DNA of 22,334 nt from Lingula anatina. Lineage: Eukaryota; Brachiopoda; Lingulata; Lingulida; Lingulidae. Numbering within the stretch: position 1 is the first letter of the stretch; each line of letters begins with the position of its first letter. The notes below the pieces were generated by a model. It was not told where the DNA came from, did not search any database, and worked only from the letters and a program-made list of their open reading frames with translations. Shown here in pieces: positions 10,740-20,900 of this stretch. The stretch is taken from the NCBI RefSeq assembly GCF_001039355.2, contig NW_019773570.1, positions 1 through 22,334 on the forward strand, given 5' to 3'. The translations under genes were made by a program, and so were the position numbers.

Positions 10740-12108
10740 TCACCTACACCACCCCTGGAAAGTTGTAAAATAATAATTGTGGTTAAAACAAAAAAATTAG
10801 TAATCTTGAACTGTTTAATTAACTCATAACACTACATAGAACAAATACCTCAAATCACTTTTAAAAATAATGATTTGAACAGAAAAGTAATACAAAAAGA
10901 CCTTTCAAAGAGACTTTTTATAAAAGTATTATAACATAAAAGTTAAACAATCATAAGTCTGTCTTATGTTGTTACATTATTAATGTCGAGAAAACTATTG
11001 CCAGTCCTATGATAGAACTTTTCACCTTATTCTTGGAGTCAAGGCATTTTTCCACTATTTAATATATTTTTTACACCCTATCCAAAAATCATTTTTATTT
11101 CATTATTTTACTTAATAACAAAACAATTATTTATATACAAAGAAAAAAATGCCCCACACAATACTTTAATGTATATATATATACATATATGTCTATAGTA
11201 AATCATACAAAGTTAATTTAAATTGCTCTAAGTGTCACAGATTACTGTCCATGCTATCCGTAGATACAGGTTACTGTCCATACCCCATTTCATGTTTTAA
11301 TAAATTCACATGGGGTATTTATATTTTCTTCAGTGTATATATACATGATCTGGTCATATTGAATAGTGCTCAAACCTTGCTGGGGAGCTAAATAATAAAA
11401 TCAATTATTTTTATTGCCCAACAAATGTTTTGCTTGGGGACTCTTCAGCAGTGTACCATCTAAGAACTTATAATACAATGCGTGCTTCCTAGGTAACATG
11501 GACAGGTTGGGGCCATCTTCTTGATCTCCAGAAGACGGTCAGATTTTCAAGCTTACATTGACAGGTTTCTAATTTTTTCTGTCAGAAGGAGGATGGAGGA
11601 TGGATCAACAAAGATAATTTGGAAGGAGTGATAATTAAATCAGTCAGAAAATATCTCTGGATCCGCCTCTGTAACAACTCACGTGTATACACCATAATCC
11701 ACAAGTGCAGTCACCTAGTTGTTTATTGTAACGGGGTAAATATAGTGCCAGTGTGCATAAACTGGGGTAGTGTCGGCGAGAAAGGAACATGGCGGGGTAG
11801 CAGACATTATGTGTACCTAATACTGGATTTCGGAGAATAAAGGGTATTTTGGAAGCACGTTGTTATCGTGTTGGACGATAAATTGCACCGCTACATTTAT
11901 CATGGTCAATGATGACAAACTGGCACCTGGTTTCTTTTCTTCTAGAGAAGTTGCTGAAAATACATTACAAGAAGAATTATATTTCTCAACCTATGCATAA
12001 TATTCAATTGTCTGCACTGTGCACTATAAACATATTATTACTGTGATGCAATATGACATCATATCATTTTTTTGATATGATGATGCTTTAATATTCAACT
12101 ACATGTAC
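10740..12108. other. Interval without a confident gene
   Basis: A plus-strand frame at 11619-11840 (73 codons, opening MEGVIIKSVRKYLWIRL) and minus-strand frames near 11410-11500 are open, but lack domain signals and clear splice sites. The remaining exons of the Ulp1-like fragment, if any, would lie here; I could not place them. Confidence 0.35.
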
Positions 12109-12846
12109 CTCCAGTTTCTTGTGATTATATCCTTTTCTTGGTCAGTCTCTCCAAGAGAATTGAGAAAGGTGTATTTGCCCTCCTTTCTTCCACAATCCTG
12201 TAGACACAAGTGAAAAAATAAGCCCCAGTCATTACAACATATCTTCAAAGTTTCACAAAATACAACAACTGCTGTTGGTGTGGAGAATTAATCAAATGTC
12301 AGATCTACAGAGTGCTAAATTTCTCCAAATTATGTCTTTAAATTTTTCATTAAACAAATAAATGTAGCATTTTTTTTTTTTTGGAAAACAAGATAATTAG
12401 AAATGATATAGATTTGTTATTGCCTAAAACAATGTCATGCATATGTATAGTTATTGGAGAGATATATAAACAGCCTACATTAGTCAAAACAACCCAAATC
12501 CAAAATTTAAATCTGAGACTGGGTTCTCATGCCTAGATCGATCCATCTGGAATGGTCTAACTCCCTGGGGAGTCTCACTAAATTGCTATCAACTTAACTG
12601 GCTTAAATGTCTGTCACGCCTCCCGAATCAGTTAGTGGTAAAGATAACTACCCCCTAACAGCTTTACTATGTGTGACAGACAATTAAGCCAGTAAAGTTG
12701 ATAGCAATTTAGTGAGACTCCCCAGGGAGATAGATCGATCCAAATATCTGTGGGAATGGTCCCTGAGAGAGTCCCATATAAGGGTTCAATACTTACCAAG
12801 ACAGAGTAGTGTCCTCGTCTAATGCAAAGTCCCACTATGACATATT
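12109..12846 (-). pseudogene. Ulp1/C48-like cysteine protease fragment on two putative exons
   Basis: Putative exons are 12846-12797 and 12197-12109 on the minus strand, joined in phase 0 through a GTAAGT donor and a GTGTCTACAG acceptor. The joined reading is YVIVGLCIRRGHYSVL, then DCGRKEGKYTFLNSLGETDQ, then EKDIITRNW. This resembles the part of Ulp1-like proteases around the catalytic His (H-W/Y-x-V-L) and the following Y-x-x-L-D/N-S-L-G. The catalytic Asp position of the family falls at Asn in FLNSLG. The Cys-box exon was not found. The first exon's phase does not match the 13323-13391 exon, so either an exon is missing or this is a relic. A MITE (12517-12763) sits in the intron between the two exons. 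Confidence 0.4.
12517..12763. mobile_element. Palindromic MITE family 2, copy 2
   Basis: Long arms contain GATCGATC, CTCCCTGGGGAGTCTCACTA and AATTGCTATCAACTT on the left and their complements on the right. TGA flanks both ends (12514-12516 and 12764-12766). This is the best preserved palindrome of the three copies. It lies between the two putative Ulp1-like exons. Confidence 0.75.
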
Positions 12847-13045
12847 CTCAGAGGTCTTTTTATATCACAAACAAAGAAAAAAATTAATAGATTAATAGAA
12901 GCAAGTGGAATTTAACTCAAATTAATCTATTCATAACAATTGCGATAGGAAACCTATCTTTCTATTCAAATTTAAAAAAGAAACCCAAATATTGAGAATA
13001 ATGGTTTTTTTTAACATAAATATGGAAAGTAACCTTTTTTAAAAC

Positions 13046-13064
13046 TATATATATATATATATAT
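13046..13064. repeat. (TA)n microsatellite
   Basis: A pure TA tract of about nine units. Confidence 0.9.
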
Positions 13065-13322
13065 TCATTTTAAAAGTGCCAGTATATCTAATTGTGGTTA
13101 AGATAAAGCTCAATGTTTTCATCATATTATTTGAAGTTTACTTAATAAAAGCAACCACAAGAGACAGTGTGATTACCTTTAATACATAACAAAAAGATGA
13201 CAATTGTATAAGTGCCAAATGAAATATTTATATTATAATATAATGACTAAAAATAATTGAAAATTCTTTCTTTAAAGCATATTCTGCTAACTATTCAAAG
13301 TGAATATATTTATATGGTTTAC

Positions 13323-13391
13323 CTTAGAAAAATAAGCCATGTCTCCATCATATGCAATCCTTGACATTGAATGAAGGCTCACATGGCACAC
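13323..13391 (-). CDS. Candidate small exon downstream of the MULE-like fragment
   Basis: A 69-nt phase 0-0 exon is bounded by a TTTTTACAG acceptor and a GTAAAC donor on the minus strand. It reads VCHVSLHSMSRIAYDGDMAY then FSK and joins the preceding MULE-like exon in frame. The other two frames contain stops. I do not recognise a domain in it. Confidence 0.35.
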
Positions 13392-13585
13392 CTGTAAAAA
13401 GAATAATTTCAATGATTATGTTATCTTACATGTTGTTATGATATACTGTACTAAGTCTTGTAATAATGTGAGCATGCCATCATGAACAAGAATGTATGTT
13501 TTTGTAAGACTGATATTATATACAGTGTATTTTACTCATTTTAATTATAACTGAGAGAGCCTGTTAAGGTACACAATGTAACATT

Positions 13586-13740
13586 AAGAGCTTAAAGAGA
13601 TAATGACTCTTCTTATGAGATTCATGTTTCACAATAAATACATTGAAAACAATCACAGACTAAATTCTATTTTATCACCAAAATAGCGTTTATCGCAATT
13701 ATTCTGGAATCTGTGTTTGCCATCAAACTGTGACCTTACC
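13586..13740. mobile_element. Second copy of the dispersed TTAAAGRGATAATRACTC repeat
   Basis: The sequence TTAAAGAGATAATGACTC, then TTTCACAATAAATACATTG, TATTTTATCACCAAAATAG and TGTGACCTT, parallels the copy at 19319 in order and orientation. The right terminus is less clear than in the other copy. Confidence 0.55.
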
Positions 13741-13912
13741 ACTGTTGCTAATCACAATGTCCAGATAACTGTCAATTACCAAAAACATAAAGCATGTTAT
13801 ATTGATCTCATATATATTAAAAAAAGAGAAATAAGCGTCTTCTTATGCTGAGTATTTATTGGCTGTTTTTGTTTACATGGAGACTTAGACTTTCTCAGCA
13901 ATCCATACTCAC

Positions 13913-14242
13913 GTGGAATTGCTCCTTTGGCTTTTTCCAAAACCGTGCCAATGTTTCCTTACTAGTATACACTTGAAGAGAGTCTATTTGGTGCAGTGAA
14001 TCAAGCAGTGTATCAAGACACAGTGCCCAAACACAGCACAAACCTAGGAAAGAGGCCTCTACTACATTTATTTCAGACATGCTGTAATCCACCATCATAT
14101 GTTCAGGATCCCACTCTGGGCTGAATTGCTTGATTATGGCCAGTGCCTCCATGATGGATTCCTCATTTTCCGTTTCTACCAAGAATGATGCTACCACTGT
14201 GAAGTTGACATTGGTCTTCACACAATTGAAAAATAGGGGCAT
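13913..14242 (-). pseudogene. MULE-type transposase fragment
   Basis: A 110-codon open frame on the minus strand begins MPLFFNCVKTNVNFTVVASF and contains SIMEALAIIKQFSPEWDPEH then MMVDYSMSEINVVEASFLG. This is the middle of the MULE/DDE transposase core, including the aspartate of the M(V)DYS motif. The usual C-x2-H motif downstream (LCDFHREQAW-like) is absent; the frame instead reads CVWALCLDTLLDSLHQ. It is far shorter than a full transposase and no acceptor is visible upstream of the ATG. It ends exactly at a good GTGAGT donor, so it may be spliced to the exons to its left, or may be a decayed element. Confidence 0.6.
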
Positions 14243-14341
14243 GGCATATGGAAAAAGTTGAAATCAAACATTTAAAGGTTGACAACAAGCCTAAGGTTGA
14301 CAACAAGCCTTATTTATTGTCAGGGGCAAATTACATCCACC

Positions 14342-14563
14342 TGTCTACAGTAATTGCATTGTCTGGTAGGTTAAAATGCTGAAAAGGTACATGTAGCTCC
14401 AGTGGACTAAAAACATTTTTCATTTACTTGCCCAACTCTTTTTCCCCCAAAATGTCTACAGTAATTGCATTGTCTGGTAGGTTAAAATGCTGAAAAGGTA
14501 CATGTAGCTCCAGTGGACTAAAAACATTTTTCATTTACTTGCCCAACTCTTTTTTCCCCAAAA
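14342..14563. repeat. Tandem duplication of a 111-bp unit
   Basis: Units at 14342-14452 and 14453-14563, each starting TGTCTACAGTAATTGC, differ only around the T/C run near the end. The near identity implies a recent duplication. A shorter repeat, AGGTTGACAACAAGCCT, occurs twice just before it at about 14277-14309. Confidence 0.92.
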
Positions 14564-14671
14564 TGTAACTGAAATATTTAAATTTGACCAAGTGAATTGG
14601 AATTCCTCTATTGGCAACTTTTTACATCCAAGTAAGTGATACCTGTAGATAAATCTTTTAACAGGCTGACA

Positions 14672-14725
14672 CCCCCCCCCCCAAAAAAAAAATAATAAAT
14701 AAATAAATAAATAAATATATAAATA
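14672..14725. repeat. Poly-C, poly-A and (AAAT)n tract
   Basis: Eleven C, then nine A, then AAAT repeats with a short TATAT break. The composition resembles the tail of an old insertion, but no element body was identified. Confidence 0.9.
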
Positions 14726-14868
14726 AGTAGAACCCATAAAAATTTTAATAAATCCTACAAACATCCATAAAATTTCAAGAAATTTGCTGGACTTAAAACT
14801 TCGAATCAATATGTGTATGATCATATGCATTATGTACTTTAAGAAAATATGCTCCAAATGGCCTCTTA

Positions 14869-15083
14869 GACCCCATTTCCAGAGATTAGATCGATCTACT
14901 TTAGATCGACCTAACTCCATGGGGGTTCACGCTAAATAGCTGTCAGCCGAGCGGACACGAAAGTTAATTACCCCCTTACAGCTTGTAGTAGGCGGGACGG
15001 ACATTTAAGCCAGATTATCTGACAGTAATCTAGTGAGACTCCCCGCGGGGATAGATCGATCTAAAAGCTCTGGGAATACAGCC
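14869..15083. mobile_element. Palindromic MITE family 2, copy 3
   Basis: It starts GACCCCATTTCCAGAGATTA and ends CTGGGAATACAGCC, with AGATCGATCTA near both ends and TAATTACCCCCTTACAGC in the centre, the complement of the centre of copy 1. Flanks are TTA and TAA, so the target duplication is imperfect here. Confidence 0.75.
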
Positions 15084-15114
15084 TAAGGCATTGGATGCAC
15101 ACTTGCATTCATCG

Positions 15115-16005
15115 CAAAAAAATACTCAATTTCTCAAACACATTGCTCCTTTGAAATTTTCCAGATTTTTGCTCTGATTGCTCCCCACAGTTAACCAATC
15201 ATCTGAGGGCTGTTCTGGTACAAATTGTCTTTGAGATACCCCCACAGATAAAAATCAGGAGAGCTTCAAGTCTGGTGAATACAGTGCCCACTCAATGTCA
15301 CACTTTCTGCAGGATCTGCCACTCCTGAGATCACTCTCTCATTCAGGCTAGGGAGTCATTTGATGTGTGGGGATGGCCCTGTCTTGCTGGAACAACTGTC
15401 CATCTTGACCTATCCCTCTGGATTGTCCCAGTGATGTCCAAAGCTTTCTCAGCACTGCCACATCGCAAATTTTAGAAGAGACTGATCAGCAGGAAGTGTG
15501 ATCTCGAGGGTTAAATGCAGAGTATACGTCCCCGCACCGATAATCCCGCACTAGTTCATCCTCGCACCCATACTCCCCCACATCATTGCTTCCCCGCATC
15601 GATACTGAGGGGGAGTATCAGTGCGGGGAAGTATAAGTGCGGGGGAGTATCGATGCGGGGATGTACTGGTGCGGGGATATATCGGTGTGGGATCGTATCG
15701 ATGCGCATAATACAAAAAATTACTAAGGGGGATTATCGGTGCAGGGGAGTATCGGTGCGGGGGAGAAACGGTGCGGGGGAGTAACGGTGCAGGGGATTGA
15801 GTATCGACATGACCCCATGTTGAGTGGGCAGGGCCTTCACCAGACTTGAAACTCCTCCCTGATTTTTTTCTGTGGGGGTATCTTAAGGATAAAGTGTACC
15901 AGAAAAACCCTCAAACAACTGGTAAACTGAGGGCAGCAATCACAGCAAAAATCAGGAAAATTCTGAAGAAGGAATGTGTTTGAGAAAATGATAATTTTTC
16001 AATTG
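15115..16005. mobile_element. Inverted pair of DDE-transposase relics (foldback structure)
   Basis: About 185 bp at 15118-15300 reappears in inverted orientation at 15806-16005, diverged but clearly alignable (for example CTCAAACACATT, GATACCCCCACAGA and TTCAAGTCTGGTGAA blocks). On the minus strand 15180-15410 reads DGQLFQQDRAIPTHQMTP, a stop, then later EWALYSPDLKLS. This matches the pattern QQDGAPPH...EWPPRSPDLTP(L)DFFLWG of IS630/Tc1-like DDE transposases. Multiple stops make both arms pseudogenes. The space between is largely a 16-bp minisatellite. Confidence 0.7.
15520..15808. repeat. 16-bp minisatellite with an internal orientation switch
   Basis: The consensus unit is close to GTATCGGTGCGGGGGA. 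About five units (15520-15605) read in the reverse orientation (CCCCGCACCGATAC). About ten (15609-15805) read forward, with one AT-rich interruption at about 15710-15728. The G-runs of four or five could favour unusual DNA structures, and the switch creates a hairpin near 15605. Confidence 0.85.
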
Positions 16006-16055
16006 TGTGCTGAGGCCTTTTGGAGCTCATTTTTAAAAAGAACATGACTTTTATG

Positions 16056-16838
16056 TACCCTAGGTTCTAGATTCCGGTATTGCCAGCTCCATCTTGATTT
16101 CATATATAACCCATAGTAGCAATACCAGGCTCTAGCGAACAGCGGCAACTCGGGGGTGTTCTTCTTCAAAATTCTGCCTGGGGCGCTTCCATATTTGGAA
16201 GTCACACGTCACAGCTGTGTCCGCCTGGATCCATATTTGGAAGTCATAAGTCTCGTACGTCACAGGTTTGGCCGCTGAAGTCTCGTGCAGGCGAGACAAG
16301 AAGCAATTAAAGTGCCTGACGCGGAGTTACAAGTTTGAATTGAAAATATCTTGCAGTCGAAGGTCAGTGCCACAATACAAGCAACATTCTGCTGTAAAAA
16401 TTTATTTTCGTGTAGCCATTGCGCAGCCCTTATAGTGGTATCCGGCATACATTTGGCACACGGCAAGCACATGTATTGTGCACGTGTATATCTCAGGACT
16501 AAGTCTTCTTTGATAAGCAAAAAATACAAAAACATTGGATATATCTTTTCTTTCCGAAGAATATTATTTATTTTTTCACTTTACATCTTAAATACAGCAA
16601 ATAAAATTAAATAAAGCAGAATTAAATTTGTTTTACGTATTATTTTGGTCTGATGACATTCAACTGCAGATTCACTGCGGAGCAGTTCTATTTGATTGAC
16701 GGAAACCTAACATGGCCGATGGTCTTCAGTGCTAGTAAAAGCGACTCCACCACAAGGTATATTTAGCACGCTAGCTTTTACATTGCTCTGACCAGGGAAT
16801 TATATCCGATATAATTCCCTGCTCTGACACTCAGGGTA
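16056..16838. mobile_element. Non-autonomous DNA transposon, copy B (same family as copy A)
   Basis: Its left end (TACCCTAGG) corresponds to the reverse complement of copy A's right end, and its right end to the reverse complement of copy A's left end. The element as a whole therefore lies in the opposite orientation. Its interior (about 16158-16715), however, matches 7724-8315 of copy A in the same orientation. Flanking 8-bp repeats are CTTTTATG (16048-16055) and CTTTAATG (16839-16846), one mismatch. Near the right end it carries a 28-bp palindromic insertion with its own target duplication. Confidence 0.85.
16793..16820. mobile_element. Minimal hAT-like palindromic insertion inside copy B
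   Basis: Twenty-eight bases, starting CAGGGAATTATATC and continuing as its reverse complement, are flanked by an 8-bp direct repeat GCTCTGAC (16785-16792 and 16821-16828). Copy A has the uninterrupted site. CAGGG ends and an 8-bp duplication are typical of hAT transposons, so this looks like two terminal repeats with essentially nothing between them. Confidence 0.8.
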
Positions 16839-16849
16839 CTTTAATGGAA

Positions 16850-17503
16850 AGTGACCAAGATATCTGAAACTTTAGGGAATGATCATGCACAAATTGAAGT
16901 TTAAGTCTATCAAATTTCCTGAAATTTGGTGGACCTTTGTAGTATTTAATAAAATTTTATCAGGTATCACTCACTTGGATGTTTTTTGGGGGGTCTCGAT
17001 CCCTGTACTTGTACTGTAGTAAGTGTTTTACCAAAATGCTTCTCCTAAAAAGATGAGTTTATTTCAATTACATATAATTAAGGATAAAACTATAATATTT
17101 TTAAAAATCATCTACAAGCATGGCAGAAAACTAACATTTTATTTGACTGCACATTATCTTTTACATATGAAATTATCCCATTTTGTTATGAAATTCTTAA
17201 CAAAATATTCCCCTAGAAAAAAAACTTACAAACCCTTTTGTCAGATGTCCCACATGGCAGTTCCCTGAGGGTAGAGTCAAATAGATGGCCTATCCAAACT
17301 TGCATTCAGGTGGGTAATGGCAATGGTAATGTTCTGATTATGGATCGCCTCTTATTCAAAATTTCGCGCCCATATTATTTCAATCACAATTAAAAAGTCT
17401 ATTGACATTAGGTAGCCTGTTCAATTTGCTGTCAGTTTATAAAAGCCGCTGGATATCAGATATGGTTGTTTTTGTAGTTAGTACAGGTATATATTGCACT
17501 CAC
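16850..17503. other. Interval with one candidate 35-nt minus-strand exon
   Basis: The only notable item is 17230-17264 (minus), bounded by a CTCAG acceptor and a GTAAGT donor. Its open frame does not match the phase of the putative first exon at 17504-17638. The rest is AT-rich with short open frames I do not support. Confidence 0.3.
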
Positions 17504-17638
17504 TAGTAAATTTTGGAGCACCGGGTTTAAAATCCAGTCCAGGGTGCCATCTAGCGGAATATCCAAATCTTGTAGTTTCGTGTCTCTACCAATCACGTGA
17601 TCGAGAGAGTTAATCAATCGATGTGCTTCCCTCTTCAT
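17504..17638 (-). CDS. Putative first coding exon of a divergently transcribed gene (unidentified)
   Basis: The exon would start at an ATG (17638, minus strand), read 45 codons in phase 0 and end at a GTGAGT donor. It encodes MKREAHRLINSLDHVIGRDT, then a stretch ending GTLDWILNPVLQNLL. The composition looks like real protein: amphipathic, no low complexity, and not part of any repeat seen here. Its ATG is 278 bp from the R3HDM4-like ATG on the opposite strand, a typical head-to-head arrangement. A possible following exon is the 35-nt stretch 17230-17264, with a CTCAG acceptor and a GTAAGT donor, but its open frame does not match the phase of this donor. I do not recognise the family. It could also be a chance ORF. 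Confidence 0.4.
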
Positions 17639-17916
17639 GAGTGTTAAACACTGCTAATACACATAATTTCACCACATCAATAATGTAATTCCAGTTGCTT
17701 TTACAAAAAAATGATATAATATTTGTATAATTCATGTTGTTTCCAATTTGGTCTGTTTGACATTAAAAATAAATGTTTTTATAGCCAAAAAAGGCGGGTG
17801 GATGTCAACGACCTACTAGCTAGGTTATTGCAGCCAGTTGTGACAGTAGTGAATCCCACAAGTGTTTTATTGTATAATCTGACCATAGTGACCGAGAATT
17901 TTTGGAGACATTCATC
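17639..17916. promoter_or_regulatory. Candidate bidirectional promoter interval
   Basis: This interval separates the ATG of the R3HDM4-like gene from the ATG of the putative divergent minus-strand exon. No TATA box is convincing. An ATCACGTGAT E-box-like palindrome lies just outside it at about 17591-17600, within the minus-strand exon. The promoter role rests on the R3HDM4 start being correct; bidirectionality depends on the weaker minus-strand exon. Confidence 0.4.
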
Positions 17917-20900
17917 ATGGGTGTTATCGACGAGACAAAGAAACTGTATGGAAACGCCACGAACGATGATCAAATGCAGTAAGTGAAACAGATCGTCTTA
18001 AATCGCAATGTTTACATTTAGTAATACTACTACTAGGTTGAATCTGGATAGGTTGAATGACCAGGTCAGCATTACCCCTGGGATGCAAGCTCTGAAATAT
18101 GGCTTTATAGTTTAGCAAAATTGAAAATATTATCTTATGAATTGGCATAATATTTTGGTAACAGTTAGTCTTCTTCCATAGATTCATAATACATATGAAC
18201 GATGCTCTTAAATCTCACCTAAAGTTTAACACCACTTGTTTGACATATGTATTTATTACTGGTTAAAGTGTAGATCTGTAAGTTGTCCTGAATTAACTAT
18301 TATTGACACAGCTGGAATTGGTTAAATTGATGGATGGATGGATGGATCTGCAGGTTTTAAGAAATGTGAGATAATGGTCACAACAATAGCTCTGTTTGAA
18401 GTCTGAGAGGTGGAGTGACATTAGTTAATTTTTTAATTAATTGCCAGGAATTATGCTTAAAGTTTAGATGGATTTTTCATCCATACAAAACAATTAATTA
18501 CCAAGAATTATGCATAAATCTTAGATATATATTTTCTCCCACACTAAACACTTGTGCTTTTGAGTCTTAACATTTCTTGTTGCTTTTAATTTTCAACAGG
18601 ATCATTGCTATTGATGAAAGCAGTGAAGAAGAGCCAACACCCCCAGCCCCCCAGTCACCTAGGAAGTTTAAGCACAGACCTCCCAAATCTCCCAAACCCA
18701 TGGACTGGACCAAAAATTCAGGAAGGAAAGTTAAGGGCACTAAGACTGGCAGAAGAATGGATAATTGTTAGTAATTTTCCTACTTCTCTGGTTCTGAGTT
18801 TGACATGACATCTGCTAACTAGGGCGGATCCAGGAAGGACATATAGCTCGCACAAGTCCCCTCCATAAGATCTATATGGTATACTCTTCTTCCTCTCAGG
18901 AACAGTATAACAGAATAAGAAAAAACAAACAATTTTTTCATCCCAGTGCCATACATATTGTATTGAAATTGTCCTCACGGACTGTTTTATATTTGCCTAG
19001 CAAAGTGAAGCAAAATTATCCCTCCCCCGACCCTCGACCCCCCCCCCCCCACCCCCTTAGCAAAATCCTGGATCTGCCGTGCAGTGGCTGGTTGTCAGAA
19101 CATTCTGTCAAAATTGAATAGAAAATCCAAGGTAAAATATATTGAATTAATTGCAAAACTAACCAAATTAAATTAATATATTAAAATGGCATGGCTATAT
19201 TTTAGTATTATATTTTCAGAAGATACTGTTTCCTTTCAGTACCACATTTTGTGAAACAGTTGAAATAATTATTTGCAAGTATATCAAATTAATTATAACT
19301 GGTCTTGAATATAAGGCAATTAAAGGGATAATAACTCTTCATATGATATCTATATTTCACAATAAAAACATTGTGAACAACTCCTAGAAATATAATATAT
19401 TCTGTTTTACCACAAAAATGGCAGTTATAGCTATTATTATGATATCTGAGCTTGTCTTTTGACCATGTGACCTCCATTGATGTCTGTACTCTGTTATAAT
19501 CTCTTAAGAGATTTTAACAAAAAACCAAACTTTTTAGAAAAAAAACCAGGGACTAACTTTGAATGTAAAAATGGATTCATTAACCATTGGTAAGTATGGG
19601 AAAATTGTTGTTTACTCTAGGAAAATTCATTTTTTGGCCAAAACGAAGAGTTTTTATCCCTTTAAATATTTGGCTATTTTAGTCAACTTTTTGCTGAGTC
19701 TTGTGGACAGTAAGGAAGAGTTTGGTGAGCTTGACATCCATGACTATTTGGAGCCAACGATGTCTGCATTTGGAGAAATTCTCTCAGAAGAGGAAAAAAT
19801 GAGGGTAACTTGTGTTATCTGGTATACATCTTACTACAAATACATTTCTTACAACTGACTTTAATAGTTATACTTGTTTTAAAAGTTTTAGCTTGAAAAA
19901 TCGTGATAAAGTCCTTATTTAGAATAGTAACTGTTGTAAAAGTGCATTGTTTTTACAAAGCTTGCAGTTAATTGAGACCCAATATTCTGTATTTTCAGGC
20001 ATGGAATGACTTTATAAACCATTCAGAAGAGGAACAGCAGCAGTTTTTACAAGGTCAACAATACTCTGAGGAAGAAGTGACTGATGCAGTCTTTTTGGAT
20101 GCTGATGAAAAAGATAATGCCCTTTCTGGCGTAGGAGGGTTGGGAGCTGATGACAAGAGAACAGGTAAATTATTTTTTGATATAATATGATTGTTCACAT
20201 TTTACACATCTAGTGCTGAACATTCTTGTTACATAATTTGGATATTTTTATTAAACTTACTGTTTAAGCAATATGTTAATAGAATTCTTTATTGAAGGTT
20301 CATAGGTTTATCATTAAAGTTATTGAATTGTATTTAATATTTTTACAGTCCATCCTGCTTTCACAGCAGAGGAGTGTTTCAAGAAAATTGACAGCAATCT
20401 TAGAGGATTATTGTGTAAAAGACAACTTCCAAAGGTAAATTAAGTGATTTCATTTGATTTAAAGAGTAAATGTTTTATCCTTAATGACCTACTGTAACCT
20501 GTTTGCCTTAGTCATTTGTGCAGAACACTGTAATTTCTTGTATGGGCGAGAGGGTTCAAGCTTCAAGGAAAATTACTGTAGGATATGGACTTGGGTAAAA
20601 TTTATCCCATGCATCATTGCAGGGTTAGAACTTGTCTTGAATTATACCAATGTTTTTCCAGGGCATCCTATCTGCAATAGAGGAGGAAGTAACAGATTTC
20701 TTCAAAGAATGGCAAAATTCTGTTTATATTTCAAAGATAGCAAATCCCTTTGAGAGATTGTTGCTACATGCAGTGTGCCAGTATCTCAGTCTGTCCTCAA
20801 AAAGTACGTATTTGTGTTGAACAGGGATTTTTTTTTTTTTTTTTTCATTTCTAAAATTTGTATATACTGGCTTAATAACAGTGTTATTTTTCAATTTTGT

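Noticed and set aside
11870-11960. Minus-strand exon supplying the missing Ulp1-like Cys box
   Set aside because: A TATTTTCAG acceptor and an open frame exist, but the translation lacks the expected D-C/S-G-x-F pattern.
14531-14920. 129-codon minus-strand open frame
   Set aside because: It runs through the AAAT/poly-C tract, part of the 111-bp duplication and the start of a MITE, with no domain signal.
15515-15784. Plus-strand frame through the minisatellite
   Set aside because: It encodes a periodic, Gly/Cys/Arg-rich peptide generated by the 16-bp repeat.
16260-16614. Coding frames inside copy B of the 0.78-kb element and the related frame in copy A
   Set aside because: The frames are not conserved in length between the two copies (a differing C-terminus after CLPCAK), so selection for protein is not supported.
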